Source: a virus. Taken from it: a stretch of 48,172 nucleotides of DNA. The notes below the pieces were generated by a model. It saw nothing but the letters and a program-made list of their open reading frames with translations. It had not been told where the DNA came from and made no database searches. Made by a program: the position numbers and the translations under genes. Below, one piece after another: positions 22,020 to 30,894 of the stretch. Numbering within the stretch: the first letter of the stretch is position 1; each line of letters opens with the position of its first letter. Location of the stretch: the IMG/VR virus record IMGVR_UViG_3300009173_001511, positions 1 to 48,172 of that record, one strand, 5' to 3'.

Positions 22020-23306
22020 ATGGCCAACCCAAGTTCAACTGCTACCGACAGCAAATTAGCAAATAATCCTCTCTTAGAGATTGGGTTTGAAACGGACTGG
22101 AACCTTGATTTAGAGGTTCGAGAGTCCCTTACTACAGCACGAATTGGACTGTTGCTCAAAGAGCCATTTTTTGGCAATTTGGCTACACGCCTAACACTCG
22201 TAAATGCTGATAGATGGTTGCCTACCGCCGCTACAGATGGCCGCAGGTTTTACTATAACACGAAGTTCCTGAAACAATTAACGCCGAAGCAGATAGAGTT
22301 TCTGTTTGGGCACGAAGTCCTTCACGTGGTATACGATCACATTGGTCGTAGAGGCGAGCGTGATTCGCAGTTGTCAAACATTGCGGCAGATTACTGTGTA
22401 AATGGTGACTTGATACAGCATAAAATTGGTGAGCCAATTACTGTGGTTCCCATTATACACGACACCAAATACTACGGACAGTCGTTTGAAGAAGTATATG
22501 ACGACTTATATGAAAATGCTGAGAAGATTGATATAGATGATCTACTCGACAGAGTTCTTGATGACCATCTTGATGGTGATGACGACGGTGGTGATAGTGA
22601 TGGTGACGGCAGTAGTGAACGCCCAACACTTACCGACCAAGAGCGTAAAGAGATTAAGGACGAAATGAAAGAAGCAATTCTCAGTGCCGCGCAGACAGCG
22701 GGTGCTGGAAATATCCCTGCTGGGGTTGCTCGGATGATTAGGGAATTTACCGAGCCCAAAATGAACTGGCGGGATTTGTTGGACGTCCAAATTAAGAGCA
22801 CTATTAAAAGTGATTTTAGTTGGATGAAACCTAATCGTAAGACGTGGCATACCGGCGTTATGTTGCCGGGTATGGTTCCAGACGAGACGATTGATTTAGT
22901 AGTTGCCATTGATGTTAGTGGTAGCATAAGCGAAGATATGGTGCGTGATTTCCTTTCAGAGATCAAAGGCATTATGGATGCTTATACTACCTTTAACATT
23001 AAGGTCTTCTGCTTTGATACTGAAGTATACAATGAAGCAGATTTTACTGCTGACAACTTATATGACATACACGATTATGAAATAGTTGGCGGTGGTGGAA
23101 CTTCTTTTGAAGCAGTATTTGAGTATCTAAAAGAGAATGCCATTGAACCTAAGAAGTTAGTTATGTTCACAGATGGTTATCCGTGGGGTTCGTGGGGTGA
23201 TGAGAGGTATTGTGACACTTGCTTTATAATACATACTCACCGCATTGAAGGAGCACCGGTACCGCCGTTTGGTGCCCATGCTTATTATGAAACTCATATA
23301 TCATAG
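22020..23306 (+). CDS. Metallopeptidase-like/VWA protein (DUF2201 type), MoxR partner
   Basis: A 428-residue protein. The N-terminal domain carries HEVLH (98-102) followed by NIAADYCVN, the pattern of the DUF2201 N-terminal zinc-metallopeptidase-like domain. A strongly acidic linker (about 184-200, Asp/Gly repeats, possibly calcium-binding) leads to a VWA domain with the MIDAS motif DVSGS (298-302) and MFTDGYPWG. MoxR/VWA pairs remodel or activate protein complexes. Whether it cleaves protein is not certain. Confidence 0.87.
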   Translation: MANPSSTATDSKLANNPLLEIGFETDWNLDLEVRESLTTARIGLLLKEPFFGNLATRLTLVNADRWLPTAATDGRRFYYNTKFLKQLTPKQIEFLFGHEVLHVVYDHIGRRGERDSQLSNIAADYCVNGDLIQHKIGEPITVVPIIHDTKYYGQSFEEVYDDLYENAEKIDIDDLLDRVLDDHLDGDDDGGDSDGDGSSERPTLTDQERKEIKDEMKEAILSAAQTAGAGNIPAGVARMIREFTEPKMNWRDLLDVQIKSTIKSDFSWMKPNRKTWHTGVMLPGMVPDETIDLVVAIDVSGSISEDMVRDFLSEIKGIMDAYTTFNIKVFCFDTEVYNEADFTADNLYDIHDYEIVGGGGTSFEAVFEYLKENAIEPKKLVMFTDGYPWGSWGDERYCDTCFIIHTHRIEGAPVPPFGAHAYYETHIS

Positions 23307-23327
23307 CAAGTAAACGAGGGAAAGGAA

Positions 23328-25421
23328 ATGAAGAAGTATGTAATGGCAATAGGGATTGCCTTGGCAATGGTTGGATCGTCAGCCAACGCCGGAAGTTTGA
23401 GTAGCAGTTACTCATTTAAAGCAGGGCATGGAAAGGTTCCGTGGCTAATGGTGGAAGATCACGATAATTTTCTCGCTAGAGATTATAATGGTGACAAGCG
23501 ATTAGATGTTATGGGATTGCCAAGTACTCATGGCGCACATGGTACTATGAATGCAGTTTCATGGCACAGAGGCATTGTATTTTTAAGTAATCCTGATGGT
23601 TCTTATACGTTTGGTAGGACTGGTGCAAGAATTAATAATACTGCCAGTGAATGGAGTGGTGATTATATTGCCAAAGGTCGTATTATTATAGGGAATGGTG
23701 GTGGCGGTGGTACAACTACAACGCCAGGTGGCGAGTCCATTGTACAGCCACATCCAGGATGTGGTGCTCCATGTGGTGTAGGACGAGCACTTATTTTTCA
23801 TGGTTTGAATACAGCACTAGGTCCGCGATTTAATTGGCATAACTCGACTACGGCTGATGTTAATAAGGATGGCAAACTAGACCTTATAGGCTTTAGTGCT
23901 GGTACTGTAATTTATTTAGGAGGGAGCGGCCCAGGCGGATTCCAACCGGGTGCTTATGGAAGACATCCTGGCAATGGTGAGTATGTCGATCTAGGTGGAT
24001 ATGTTGCGAATGACGGTGCGTATGCTGGTACATTTAGAGATCTAGATGGTGATGGATATCCTGAAATGATTACAGCGACTGGTGCTTATCATAACGCACA
24101 TAGTAATTCTGCGCCAGGGCAGATCACAGTTTGGAAAAATAATGGTGGTAAGAATTTTACACCTATGCAACATCTTGTGCGACCAACACATAATGGTGCT
24201 AGAACCATGTATCAAAACGGCGGTGACGTTTTAATGTATGGTGAGTGTGGGGACAGATGTGGTGAAAATAATACAATTTCTGTCTATGCTACGAATCGTG
24301 GTGGCTTACATTTAAAACAGCATTTCAGTATTACTAGTGCGAGTGGTAAACGAGGACATCCGCCTGCTTTAATAGATGTAAATGGTGATGGGAAGAAAGA
24401 TTTGGTTGTGTATCATTATCAGAACTATGCTGGTGGCGTTGGATCATCACATGGTGGTATTTGGTTAAACAATGGCAACGGTACATTTAGGCAACTTGGT
24501 ACTCCAATCTTTGCTGGTATTCCCAAAGCAGGTATGAAGGGACATCTCTTACCTACCCATGCTAATGGTGATAAAAGAATAGACTGGATCGTAGTATATA
24601 AAGACGGTTCTTTTGGTACTTTAATATCTCCAGGCGGCGGTGGCTCAACGGGTAATGTTACTGATAAAACTAAAGATAAACCTAAAGTTAAGGTAGATGA
24701 TCACTTAATCCGTGGAAATCGCTTTTGGCAGTTAAGTTTTGTTAAGGATCAGTTAAGTGTTATGAACCATAGCATTATTAACAGCAACAACGTTGGCTTC
24801 TCGTTTGATGACACAACTATGTTTAAAGGAATAGAGTTTGGTAAGGACATGTCATTAAATTTTGGAATAGGACAGCCTGATGAGTATGGTCAAGTAGAAG
24901 ACTTTGTAGCAGGCATGTCGTTTGGTGCTACTGATATAACAGTCGCTACTGACAACACACTACTTGGATGGGCACCGGGACAGAGTTTACTTAACGTATC
25001 AGATACTAAATCTCGATACATTAACATACGGCGTTCTAAGAGTATCAAAGATTGGACTTTAAGTGGTAACATGACTTACGCATTGGCGCAGGGTAATGCT
25101 GGTTATGGTTATGTTAAGGGCATGGACGACTTCCATGCTATGGGTTTTGGTGTTAGTGCTGACTACGTCATTGATGAGGATTCAGCCGTTAAATTTGGTG
25201 TTTCACAACCCCTCAGGATAGAGCGTGGTGCGTTACACTTTAATGACGTGATAGCAGACATGACACCAGACGGTCGAGAAATCGACTATACAATGTCCTA
25301 TACAACAACGGTAAGCAAAACTAGCACAATCAACCTGCAGTTGAGTTATGCTAGTGATTATAATCATTACCGTAGTGAAGATAATGCCAAAATCATGGCG
25401 GTATATAAAGGGACATGGTAA
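23328..25421 (+). CDS. Secreted FG-GAP/VCBS-repeat protein with barrel-like C-terminus
   Basis: A 697-residue protein with a clear signal peptide (MKKYVMAIGIALAMVG, cleavage after SANA near residue 21). Five or more repeats follow with calcium-type loops: DYNGDKRLDV, DVNKDGKLDLI, DLDGDGYPEM, DVNGDGKKDLV, ANGDKRIDWIV. These indicate an FG-GAP/VCBS beta-propeller. After a Gly/Lys linker (about 440-465) come some 230 residues of amphipathic strands ending in a terminal Trp, similar to an outer-membrane autotransporter barrel. GAGGGAAAGGA precedes the ATG. A terminator follows. A phage protein exported to the cell surface would be unusual. Confidence 0.82.
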   Translation: MKKYVMAIGIALAMVGSSANAGSLSSSYSFKAGHGKVPWLMVEDHDNFLARDYNGDKRLDVMGLPSTHGAHGTMNAVSWHRGIVFLSNPDGSYTFGRTGARINNTASEWSGDYIAKGRIIIGNGGGGGTTTTPGGESIVQPHPGCGAPCGVGRALIFHGLNTALGPRFNWHNSTTADVNKDGKLDLIGFSAGTVIYLGGSGPGGFQPGAYGRHPGNGEYVDLGGYVANDGAYAGTFRDLDGDGYPEMITATGAYHNAHSNSAPGQITVWKNNGGKNFTPMQHLVRPTHNGARTMYQNGGDVLMYGECGDRCGENNTISVYATNRGGLHLKQHFSITSASGKRGHPPALIDVNGDGKKDLVVYHYQNYAGGVGSSHGGIWLNNGNGTFRQLGTPIFAGIPKAGMKGHLLPTHANGDKRIDWIVVYKDGSFGTLISPGGGGSTGNVTDKTKDKPKVKVDDHLIRGNRFWQLSFVKDQLSVMNHSIINSNNVGFSFDDTTMFKGIEFGKDMSLNFGIGQPDEYGQVEDFVAGMSFGATDITVATDNTLLGWAPGQSLLNVSDTKSRYINIRRSKSIKDWTLSGNMTYALAQGNAGYGYVKGMDDFHAMGFGVSADYVIDEDSAVKFGVSQPLRIERGALHFNDVIADMTPDGREIDYTMSYTTTVSKTSTINLQLSYASDYNHYRSEDNAKIMAVYKGTW

Positions 25422-26680
25422 TTGAAACCGACGTAAGATCGGTATTGGAGGAGCGGGCGACCCCTAGTGGGTTGCCCGTTTTTACTGTGGATGAATGGGA
25501 AGACTTTAAGAATAGATTTGAGAAGAGCGAAGCCATAGACGCTCTTGCCAAATACATTGTAGAGAAAGAAGTACCATTTCCATTACAAGTTATAACAGAA
25601 CAAACAGTTACGGATAAGTTTCTGAAATTAAGAGGTGGTGATCATAATAAATTCCTTTACGGATACACTACAGACATTACGGATAAGTTTAACGATTACG
25701 ATTATTCAGTACAAAAGTATTGTAAAGATGTAGTTGATTTAGGTCATTACTATAACGATGTTAGTAACTATTTCCATCAGGAAAACAGACTACAATGTAA
25801 TGGATGGAAAGACCCTAGTCCAATAGCAGTATGGAACGATGAAGAGAAATTACGCAAGTTTAATTGGACATTTTGGCGTGAAGGTATGGTTAAGTTTGTT
25901 GATGAAACAAAGTGGCGAGAGGCATTTAGACTTGGTGCGTATGTTGCTACACAATTTAAACCTACAGTAGCAAAGTATGTCTATAACAGGTTCAATGCTA
26001 AAACAATATTAGATAGCAGTTGCGGTTGGGGAGATAGGCTTGCTGGCTTTTGGACTAGCAATGCTGACACCTATGTTGGATGTGATCCTAACCCGCAAAC
26101 ATTCCAAAATTATATGTCTCAATGTATATTTTATGAAGAAGCATTAGGCAATACTTGGACAAACAAAATAGGTGACGATTACTTCCATTTTTCAGGCAGT
26201 AAAGAGGTACTAATATATCTCAGAGCCAGTGAAACAATGAATTGGCCGAAACTGAATTATGACTTAGCATTTACAAGTCCACCTTATTTTTGTACAGAAC
26301 GATATGCTGAAGGCATTGCAGAGGAAAAACAGAGTTGGGTTAAGTATAATGAATTTTATGACTGGTTAAGCGACTATTTGTTTGAGACATTGGATCGTAT
26401 TAATGATGTAATAAATCCCAGTACTGGTGTAATTGCGGTAAATATTATAGACGCAAATATTAAAAACAAACGGCATAAGGTATGTGACCCTATGACAAAG
26501 TATATGGAAACACTTAATATGCCGTTACAAGAAGTAATTGGTATGCGGATGAAACAACGTCCGAAAAACGAGGAAGGTGGAGACATAGAGCATATGCAGG
26601 ACTGTTTTGTGGAGCCTATATGGGTTTACAGTTCTTCAGATGAAAATACACAAACACAATTTGATAGGTTATTCGTATGA
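25415..26680 (+). CDS. N4/N6-type DNA methylase-like protein
   Basis: A 421-residue protein. TILDSSCGWGDRLAG (198-210) is a SAM-binding motif I and DLAFTSPPYF (283-292) the catalytic (S/N/D)PPY motif of amino-methyltransferases. The order I then IV, far apart, fits beta-class enzymes or phage relatives. Substrate could be DNA, but RNA or protein is not excluded. The first 25 codons run through a terminator hairpin; an in-frame GTG at 25487 behind it would give 397 residues, so the true start is open. Confidence 0.78.
   Translation: MVIETDVRSVLEERATPSGLPVFTVDEWEDFKNRFEKSEAIDALAKYIVEKEVPFPLQVITEQTVTDKFLKLRGGDHNKFLYGYTTDITDKFNDYDYSVQKYCKDVVDLGHYYNDVSNYFHQENRLQCNGWKDPSPIAVWNDEEKLRKFNWTFWREGMVKFVDETKWREAFRLGAYVATQFKPTVAKYVYNRFNAKTILDSSCGWGDRLAGFWTSNADTYVGCDPNPQTFQNYMSQCIFYEEALGNTWTNKIGDDYFHFSGSKEVLIYLRASETMNWPKLNYDLAFTSPPYFCTERYAEGIAEEKQSWVKYNEFYDWLSDYLFETLDRINDVINPSTGVIAVNIIDANIKNKRHKVCDPMTKYMETLNMPLQEVIGMRMKQRPKNEEGGDIEHMQDCFVEPIWVYSSSDENTQTQFDRLFV
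25454..25483 (+). terminator. Intrinsic terminator after the secreted protein gene
   Basis: CGGGCGACCC and GGGTTGCCCG pair over ten positions (one G-U) around a five-base loop, followed by TTTTT. It lies 33 bases after the FG-GAP gene stop but also inside the first codons of the annotated methylase frame. Confidence 0.85.
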
Positions 26681-27423
26681 GAGCATATATTTTTGATGTA
26701 GACGGAACATTAACTCCTAGTAGGAGTAAAATAAACGAGGAATTTGCAGAGTGGTTTTTAGAATTTTGCTCACGCAATGATGTATATCTAGTTACTGGCA
26801 GTGACTATCCTAAAACAGTGGAACAAGTTGGAGAAGAGATAGTTAACGCTGTTACACGCTGTTATAACTGCTCAGGCAGTAGTGTGTGGGAAAACGGTGC
26901 AGAAGTATGGCACAATGAGTTTAAGATAACTGATGAGCAAGAGAAATGGTTATCAGCACACTTAGCAGTTAGTAATTTTCCTTTACGCACTGGCAATCAT
27001 TTTGAGTACCGCACAGGTATGCTGAACTTTAGCATAGTAGGACGTAATGCTAACAGTGAAGAGCGTAAAGAGTATGTTAAGTATGACCGCAGAACACGCG
27101 AACGTTATCGTATAGCATTCCAATTTAATGATATGTGGCCAGAGGTGCAAGCAACAGTAGGTGGCGAGACTGGCTTAGACATAGCACAACTTGGTATGGA
27201 CAAGTCACAAATACTGCGAGATTTTGATAATATGCCTATTACATTCCTTGGTGATAGAATGGAGGTAGGTGGCAATGATTATACATTAGCAGAGAAATTA
27301 TGGCGGCGGCAAATGCCTGATCCTTTTAACAGAGATTATGTATACCACATAGAGGATTGGGAGCATACATGGAAAACATTAAAACATTTGGATAAGACAA
27401 GATATTGGACTAATGTCGGTTGA
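26677..27423 (+). CDS. Phosphomannomutase, eukaryote-type HAD family
   Basis: A 248-residue HAD-IIB enzyme. FDVDGTLTPSR (6-16) has the nucleophile pair, GMLNFSIVGRNANSEER the sugar-phosphate cap motif, and FLGDRMEVGGNDYTLAE the metal site seen in PMM1/PMM2. Length equals the human enzyme (246). It would interconvert mannose-6-phosphate and mannose-1-phosphate, the precursor of GDP-mannose. The cupin at 1412 could supply mannose-6-phosphate. It overlaps the methylase gene by four bases. Confidence 0.9.
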   Translation: MRAYIFDVDGTLTPSRSKINEEFAEWFLEFCSRNDVYLVTGSDYPKTVEQVGEEIVNAVTRCYNCSGSSVWENGAEVWHNEFKITDEQEKWLSAHLAVSNFPLRTGNHFEYRTGMLNFSIVGRNANSEERKEYVKYDRRTRERYRIAFQFNDMWPEVQATVGGETGLDIAQLGMDKSQILRDFDNMPITFLGDRMEVGGNDYTLAEKLWRRQMPDPFNRDYVYHIEDWEHTWKTLKHLDKTRYWTNVG

Positions 27424-27640
27424 GCGTAAACCTTATCAATGGATGGCTTGGACTGCTTCCTCCGTATTAGTATTTGGATCTTTACTAGCGGCGTTTAATA
27501 TACACCCATTATACATTTGGGTGTTTCTGTTAGCAAATGGCTTGTGGACTATAACCAGTATTATGTGGCGAGAACCTAGTCTTTTCCTACTAAATTTTGG
27601 TGTCCTTACTATATACATAGTGGGGTTAATATTTGGATGA
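27413..27640 (+). CDS. Small three-helix membrane protein
   Basis: A 75-residue protein with helices at about 10-28, 33-50 and 56-75. YQWMAWTASSVLVFGSLLAA and ANGLWTITSIMWREPSLFLL recall a short membrane family (DUF6552-like) of Alphaproteobacteria and phages. The call is from memory of pattern. It overlaps the neighbours on both sides. Confidence 0.68.
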   Translation: MSVERKPYQWMAWTASSVLVFGSLLAAFNIHPLYIWVFLLANGLWTITSIMWREPSLFLLNFGVLTIYIVGLIFG

Positions 27641-27828
27641 AACTATCGCGATATTCTAAATGGTCAAATTATGACCTACTTATAATGGCAGGGGTAGGTA
27701 TTGCCATAGGTGTAATATTATCATTATTGTTCTTTTGTGGTGATTCTATTACAATTGCAGACCACGAAGTTTTAATAGATAATTTTTTGGGGCATAAAGA
27801 ATTGATAGTTGTTAAAATATTGCAATGA
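27637..27828 (+). CDS. Small single-pass membrane protein
   Basis: A 63-residue protein with one helix at about 14-36. Basic N-terminus (MKLSRYSKWSN) suggests it faces the cytoplasm. Four-base overlaps on both sides. Function unknown. Confidence 0.65.
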   Translation: MKLSRYSKWSNYDLLIMAGVGIAIGVILSLLFFCGDSITIADHEVLIDNFLGHKELIVVKILQ

Positions 27829-28220
27829 GTATATATAAAACCAACACAATAAATCCACTTAACGTCACAGATGAGCGTGTTGTTTCTACGATCCCACCTT
27901 ATTTTACTAAAATTGCTCTCAATAAAAGCACTAAGAACGCTATACGTTCATCAAATCCTGTTTTAGCAGTACTAACTAGTAAAATTAAAGCAATTGATCA
28001 ATGGATATATTTAAATTTGGAAGGACGTTACGGTATACAAAAACAAATAATAACTACAGATGAAAAAGTATATATTAGATCAGGATCTAAAAAACATCGA
28101 GGTGGACGTTTAACACAGGACGAATTATTTGACTTAATTTGGTATATAGAATGGCAGGTTGGCTTTGAAATCCCTAATGAAGCGAGTTACTTTGCTTTAT
28201 CTTGTAAGCACCTTAATTAG
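27825..28220 (+). CDS. Unknown soluble protein
   Basis: A 131-residue basic protein with no recognised motif. It ends tail to tail with the minus-strand secreted protein gene, overlapping it by eight bases. It is coupled to the membrane-protein gene in front. Confidence 0.65.
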   Translation: MSIYKTNTINPLNVTDERVVSTIPPYFTKIALNKSTKNAIRSSNPVLAVLTSKIKAIDQWIYLNLEGRYGIQKQIITTDEKVYIRSGSKKHRGGRLTQDELFDLIWYIEWQVGFEIPNEASYFALSCKHLN

Positions 28221-28719
28221 GCGCCATAGAACCCATTAAAGTTTTTTCCCATTTTCTACATTGACTAAGGTAAGTAAACGTTCCACTAATATGTTGTTCT
28301 AACATACTGTCTCTATAGCCAATTGATTTACGCATGTCTATTTTATTATTAGAAAAAGATGTCCACTCTTCTAGCATTGCTCGTATTTCTTCTTCAGTAT
28401 ATTTTTCTGTATTAATCAACGCTTGTACTAACCCTGTAATAAATGCATCAAATAATACTTTATTCTTTGCTATTTTTTCATTTATTTTAGTTAATATTTC
28501 AGGGGTAGGAACATTTAATACACTGTTAATAGCGTTATAGTATGTTAAATCTCCTTGAAGAGAATCATTTGCCATTCTACACTCAATACCTTCACGAATG
28601 GTCTTTATGAGCTTTTGGATTTCCTGATCAGAATAGTTAGGACCTACATCACTTTTTTCTTGGGCGGTTGCTGGTGTAATAAATATTAGTGATAATATTA
28701 AAAGTATTATTATTTTCAT
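28213..28719 (-). CDS. Secreted protein of unknown function
   Basis: A 168-residue protein with a typical signal peptide (MKIIILLILSLIFITPATAQ; cleavage near residue 19-20). The mature part is helical and charged. It is a lone minus-strand gene among plus-strand ones, and its start is only 24 bases from the divergent gene at 28744, so its promoter must lie inside that gene. A periplasmic role in a Gram-negative host is likely. Confidence 0.75.
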   Translation of the reverse strand: MKIIILLILSLIFITPATAQEKSDVGPNYSDQEIQKLIKTIREGIECRMANDSLQGDLTYYNAINSVLNVPTPEILTKINEKIAKNKVLFDAFITGLVQALINTEKYTEEEIRAMLEEWTSFSNNKIDMRKSIGYRDSMLEQHISGTFTYLSQCRKWEKTLMGSMAPN

Positions 28720-28743
28720 AACAGTACTTATCAGGAGAACACA

Positions 28744-29112
28744 ATGTCTGACGATATGGAAGAAACAACAGAAGAAGTAACGGATGCTCTAGAGCATTCA
28801 CACGAAGACGGTACAACACATTCGCATGACGGTGGTAATGAACCACACAATCATGGTGAGCAGGTAGCCGCACCAAATTTTAATTTACATGATTTGGCCG
28901 CAGTAAAACAAATTATTGAAGTAAGTTCCCGTAGGGGTGCTTTCAATGCCGCAGAATTATCAGCTGTTGGCACAACTTATGATAGATTAATGACATTTCT
29001 ACAACATCACGCTCCAGCACAAGAAGTAGCAGTTGCTGATGATGATACACCGGTATCAGTAACTGATCCGCAAGTAGATAAGAATGTCGAACCAGAAATA
29101 GATAGAGATTAG
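28744..29112 (+). CDS. Conserved phage protein with His-rich N-terminus
   Basis: A 122-residue protein. Residues about 18-40 are rich in His, Asp and Glu (HSHEDGTTHSHDGGNEPHNH), a possible metal-binding stretch. The following AAVKQIIEVSSRRGAFNAAE, with DRLMTFL, resembles a conserved protein of T4-like marine phages. AGGAGA precedes the ATG. Confidence 0.74.
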   Translation: MSDDMEETTEEVTDALEHSHEDGTTHSHDGGNEPHNHGEQVAAPNFNLHDLAAVKQIIEVSSRRGAFNAAELSAVGTTYDRLMTFLQHHAPAQEVAVADDDTPVSVTDPQVDKNVEPEIDRD

Positions 29113-29121
29113 GAGAAATAT

Positions 29122-29685
29122 ATGAAACATGTTGGCAAGCAAATTTCAACACAAGACAAGGTAGTAGTACTTTTTAGGCAAGTGCCCGGCGAGCCAGATA
29201 ATTGTTTAGTAGTAAAAACAAGAACATTGGGAGAGGTAGAACACGACTCTTTAATGGAAGTATTAGAAGGATTAGAGGGTCAGCAAGCTAATCAACTTGC
29301 TGACGTTCTACATCATCATATGAATAGATCAGGACGTCCTATTTTAGATTCATTACATCAAGCAAGAAAGATAATGAAACTTCCAACAACAGACGTGGCA
29401 TTTACACCTGATTCCCACACAGCAGTAGCAATAAGTGAAGTAAATGCGGCAATTAAAGCAAACGAAATAGCTACTGGAAGTCCGGCCGCAGTTGCACAGC
29501 AGAGTCAAACAGAAGACGGCGATACATTAAGTGATAATCAAATTGCTGAAAGTCTTGTTAATCAAGCTAAAATGATGGAATCAGAAGCGGCAAGATTAAG
29601 AGAAGAAGCAAGCGAATTGGCGCCAGTCAAAGTAGTAACTAAAAAGAAAGCAAAAAAGAAGTCTCCGGCTCGTGCCACAGCCTAA
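29122..29685 (+). CDS. Conserved T4-like marine phage protein
   Basis: A 187-residue protein. VVVLFRQVPGEPDNCLVVKT at the start and LADVLHHHM with MKLPTTDVAFTP later match a family I associate with T4-like cyanophages and relatives, encoded near structural or DNA genes. The C-terminus is Glu/Ala-rich then Lys-rich (TKKKAKKKSPAR), probably disordered and possibly nucleic-acid binding. AGGAGA precedes the ATG. Function unknown. Confidence 0.78.
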   Translation: MKHVGKQISTQDKVVVLFRQVPGEPDNCLVVKTRTLGEVEHDSLMEVLEGLEGQQANQLADVLHHHMNRSGRPILDSLHQARKIMKLPTTDVAFTPDSHTAVAISEVNAAIKANEIATGSPAAVAQQSQTEDGDTLSDNQIAESLVNQAKMMESEAARLREEASELAPVKVVTKKKAKKKSPARATA

Positions 29686-29995
29686 TGAAAGTATATGTCT
29701 AACTAAAACATTTTTAAACAGATGGCAAACTATAGTTGAGACTGTAGACATAACAAATATTCCGGTAGAATATATTGACCATTTAGTAGTACATACTACT
29801 AACCAGACAGAATTTATTGTTAGTGTAATAGAATTACTTGAACAAGGTATTCCTCCGGAAGATTTAGAAATTGCTTTAGAAGATAAAATGGAAGAAATTG
29901 AAAGTGAAATAGAATCTGTTGATTATATTTTAAACATGATGAAAATATCAACAGATATTCAATCAACCACAGATGAAACGTTGAAAAATTTATGA
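29672..29995 (+). CDS. Small acidic protein with GTG start
   Basis: A 107-residue acidic, helical protein starting at GTG 29672, 14 bases inside the previous gene. It ends in a four-base overlap with thyX. IPPEDLEIALEDKMEEIESE suggests a coiled coil. No function can be assigned. Confidence 0.65.
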   Translation: MPQPNESICLTKTFLNRWQTIVETVDITNIPVEYIDHLVVHTTNQTEFIVSVIELLEQGIPPEDLEIALEDKMEEIESEIESVDYILNMMKISTDIQSTTDETLKNL

Positions 29996-30894
29996 CGCAA
30001 ATTAGCGATATTGATTTTGAAAGCAATACAAACTATGTAAAGTATTTGGATAAAGGCTTTGTTGGACTCATAGATACTATGGGTACTGATGAGTCGATTG
30101 TCCAAGCGGCCCGTGTTTCTTATGGTCAAGGTACCAAAGGAACTAGAAACGATAGAGCATTAATAAGATATCTAGTTAAGCACAAACATACATCTCCCGT
30201 AGAAATGTGCGAAGTTAAGTTCCACTTAAAAATGCCCATCTTCGTTATGAGGCAACACGTACGACACAGGACAGCAAACTTAAACGAGTACTCAGGACGA
30301 TATAGTGTTATGTCAGACGAATTCTATATCCCCAATAAAGCTAATCTAAAGCCACAGAGTACAAATAACAAGCAAGGTCGCGGAGGTAAATTACCTCCAC
30401 TGGAAGAGGAGATGTGCTTTAATACTATTAAACGTATGGGTGCATCTAATTACGATGAATATTTAAGTCTTTTAGGAGAGCACCCGAATGACCATTATAA
30501 CTTCGTAGATCGCCATGGCTTGTCTAGGGAACTGTCTCGTATTGTGTTGCCACTTAACAACTACACAGAACTATATTGGAAAATAGACTTAAACAACTTT
30601 TTCCATTATACTAAATTACGAGCGGATGAACACGCCCAGTGGGAAATCCAAGAACTTGCTCGCACAATGTATAGTCTAGTTAAGGAAAAGTTTCCAATTG
30701 CCGCTGAAGCGTATGAGGATTTTATGGAAAACTCACACACTTTAAGCAGGATGGAAATTGATATAATTAAAAGACTAATTGATAAAGAAAAATGGCTTGA
30801 CCTATTAGAAGATTTTAGGGACGAAGATGGTGTTGCTAAAAAACATGGTATAAGTAAAAGAGATCTTAATGAATTTAAATCAACTTGGCTATGA
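29992..30894 (+). CDS. thyX: Flavin-dependent thymidylate synthase
   Basis: A 300-residue ThyX. The signature RHR-x7-S is RHRTANLNEYS (91-101), preceded by MRQHV. It makes dTMP from dUMP using FAD and methylene-tetrahydrofolate, and is common in marine phages. It is somewhat longer than typical (about 220-250), with a charged C-terminal tail of about 50 residues. ATGA couplings connect both ends to neighbours. Confidence 0.96.
   Translation: MTQISDIDFESNTNYVKYLDKGFVGLIDTMGTDESIVQAARVSYGQGTKGTRNDRALIRYLVKHKHTSPVEMCEVKFHLKMPIFVMRQHVRHRTANLNEYSGRYSVMSDEFYIPNKANLKPQSTNNKQGRGGKLPPLEEEMCFNTIKRMGASNYDEYLSLLGEHPNDHYNFVDRHGLSRELSRIVLPLNNYTELYWKIDLNNFFHYTKLRADEHAQWEIQELARTMYSLVKEKFPIAAEAYEDFMENSHTLSRMEIDIIKRLIDKEKWLDLLEDFRDEDGVAKKHGISKRDLNEFKSTWL

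Noticed and set aside
22472-22972. Minus-strand frame of 166 codons opposite the VWA gene
   Set aside because: The plus strand carries HExxH and MIDAS motifs; the minus frame is Ser/Pro-rich shadow sequence.
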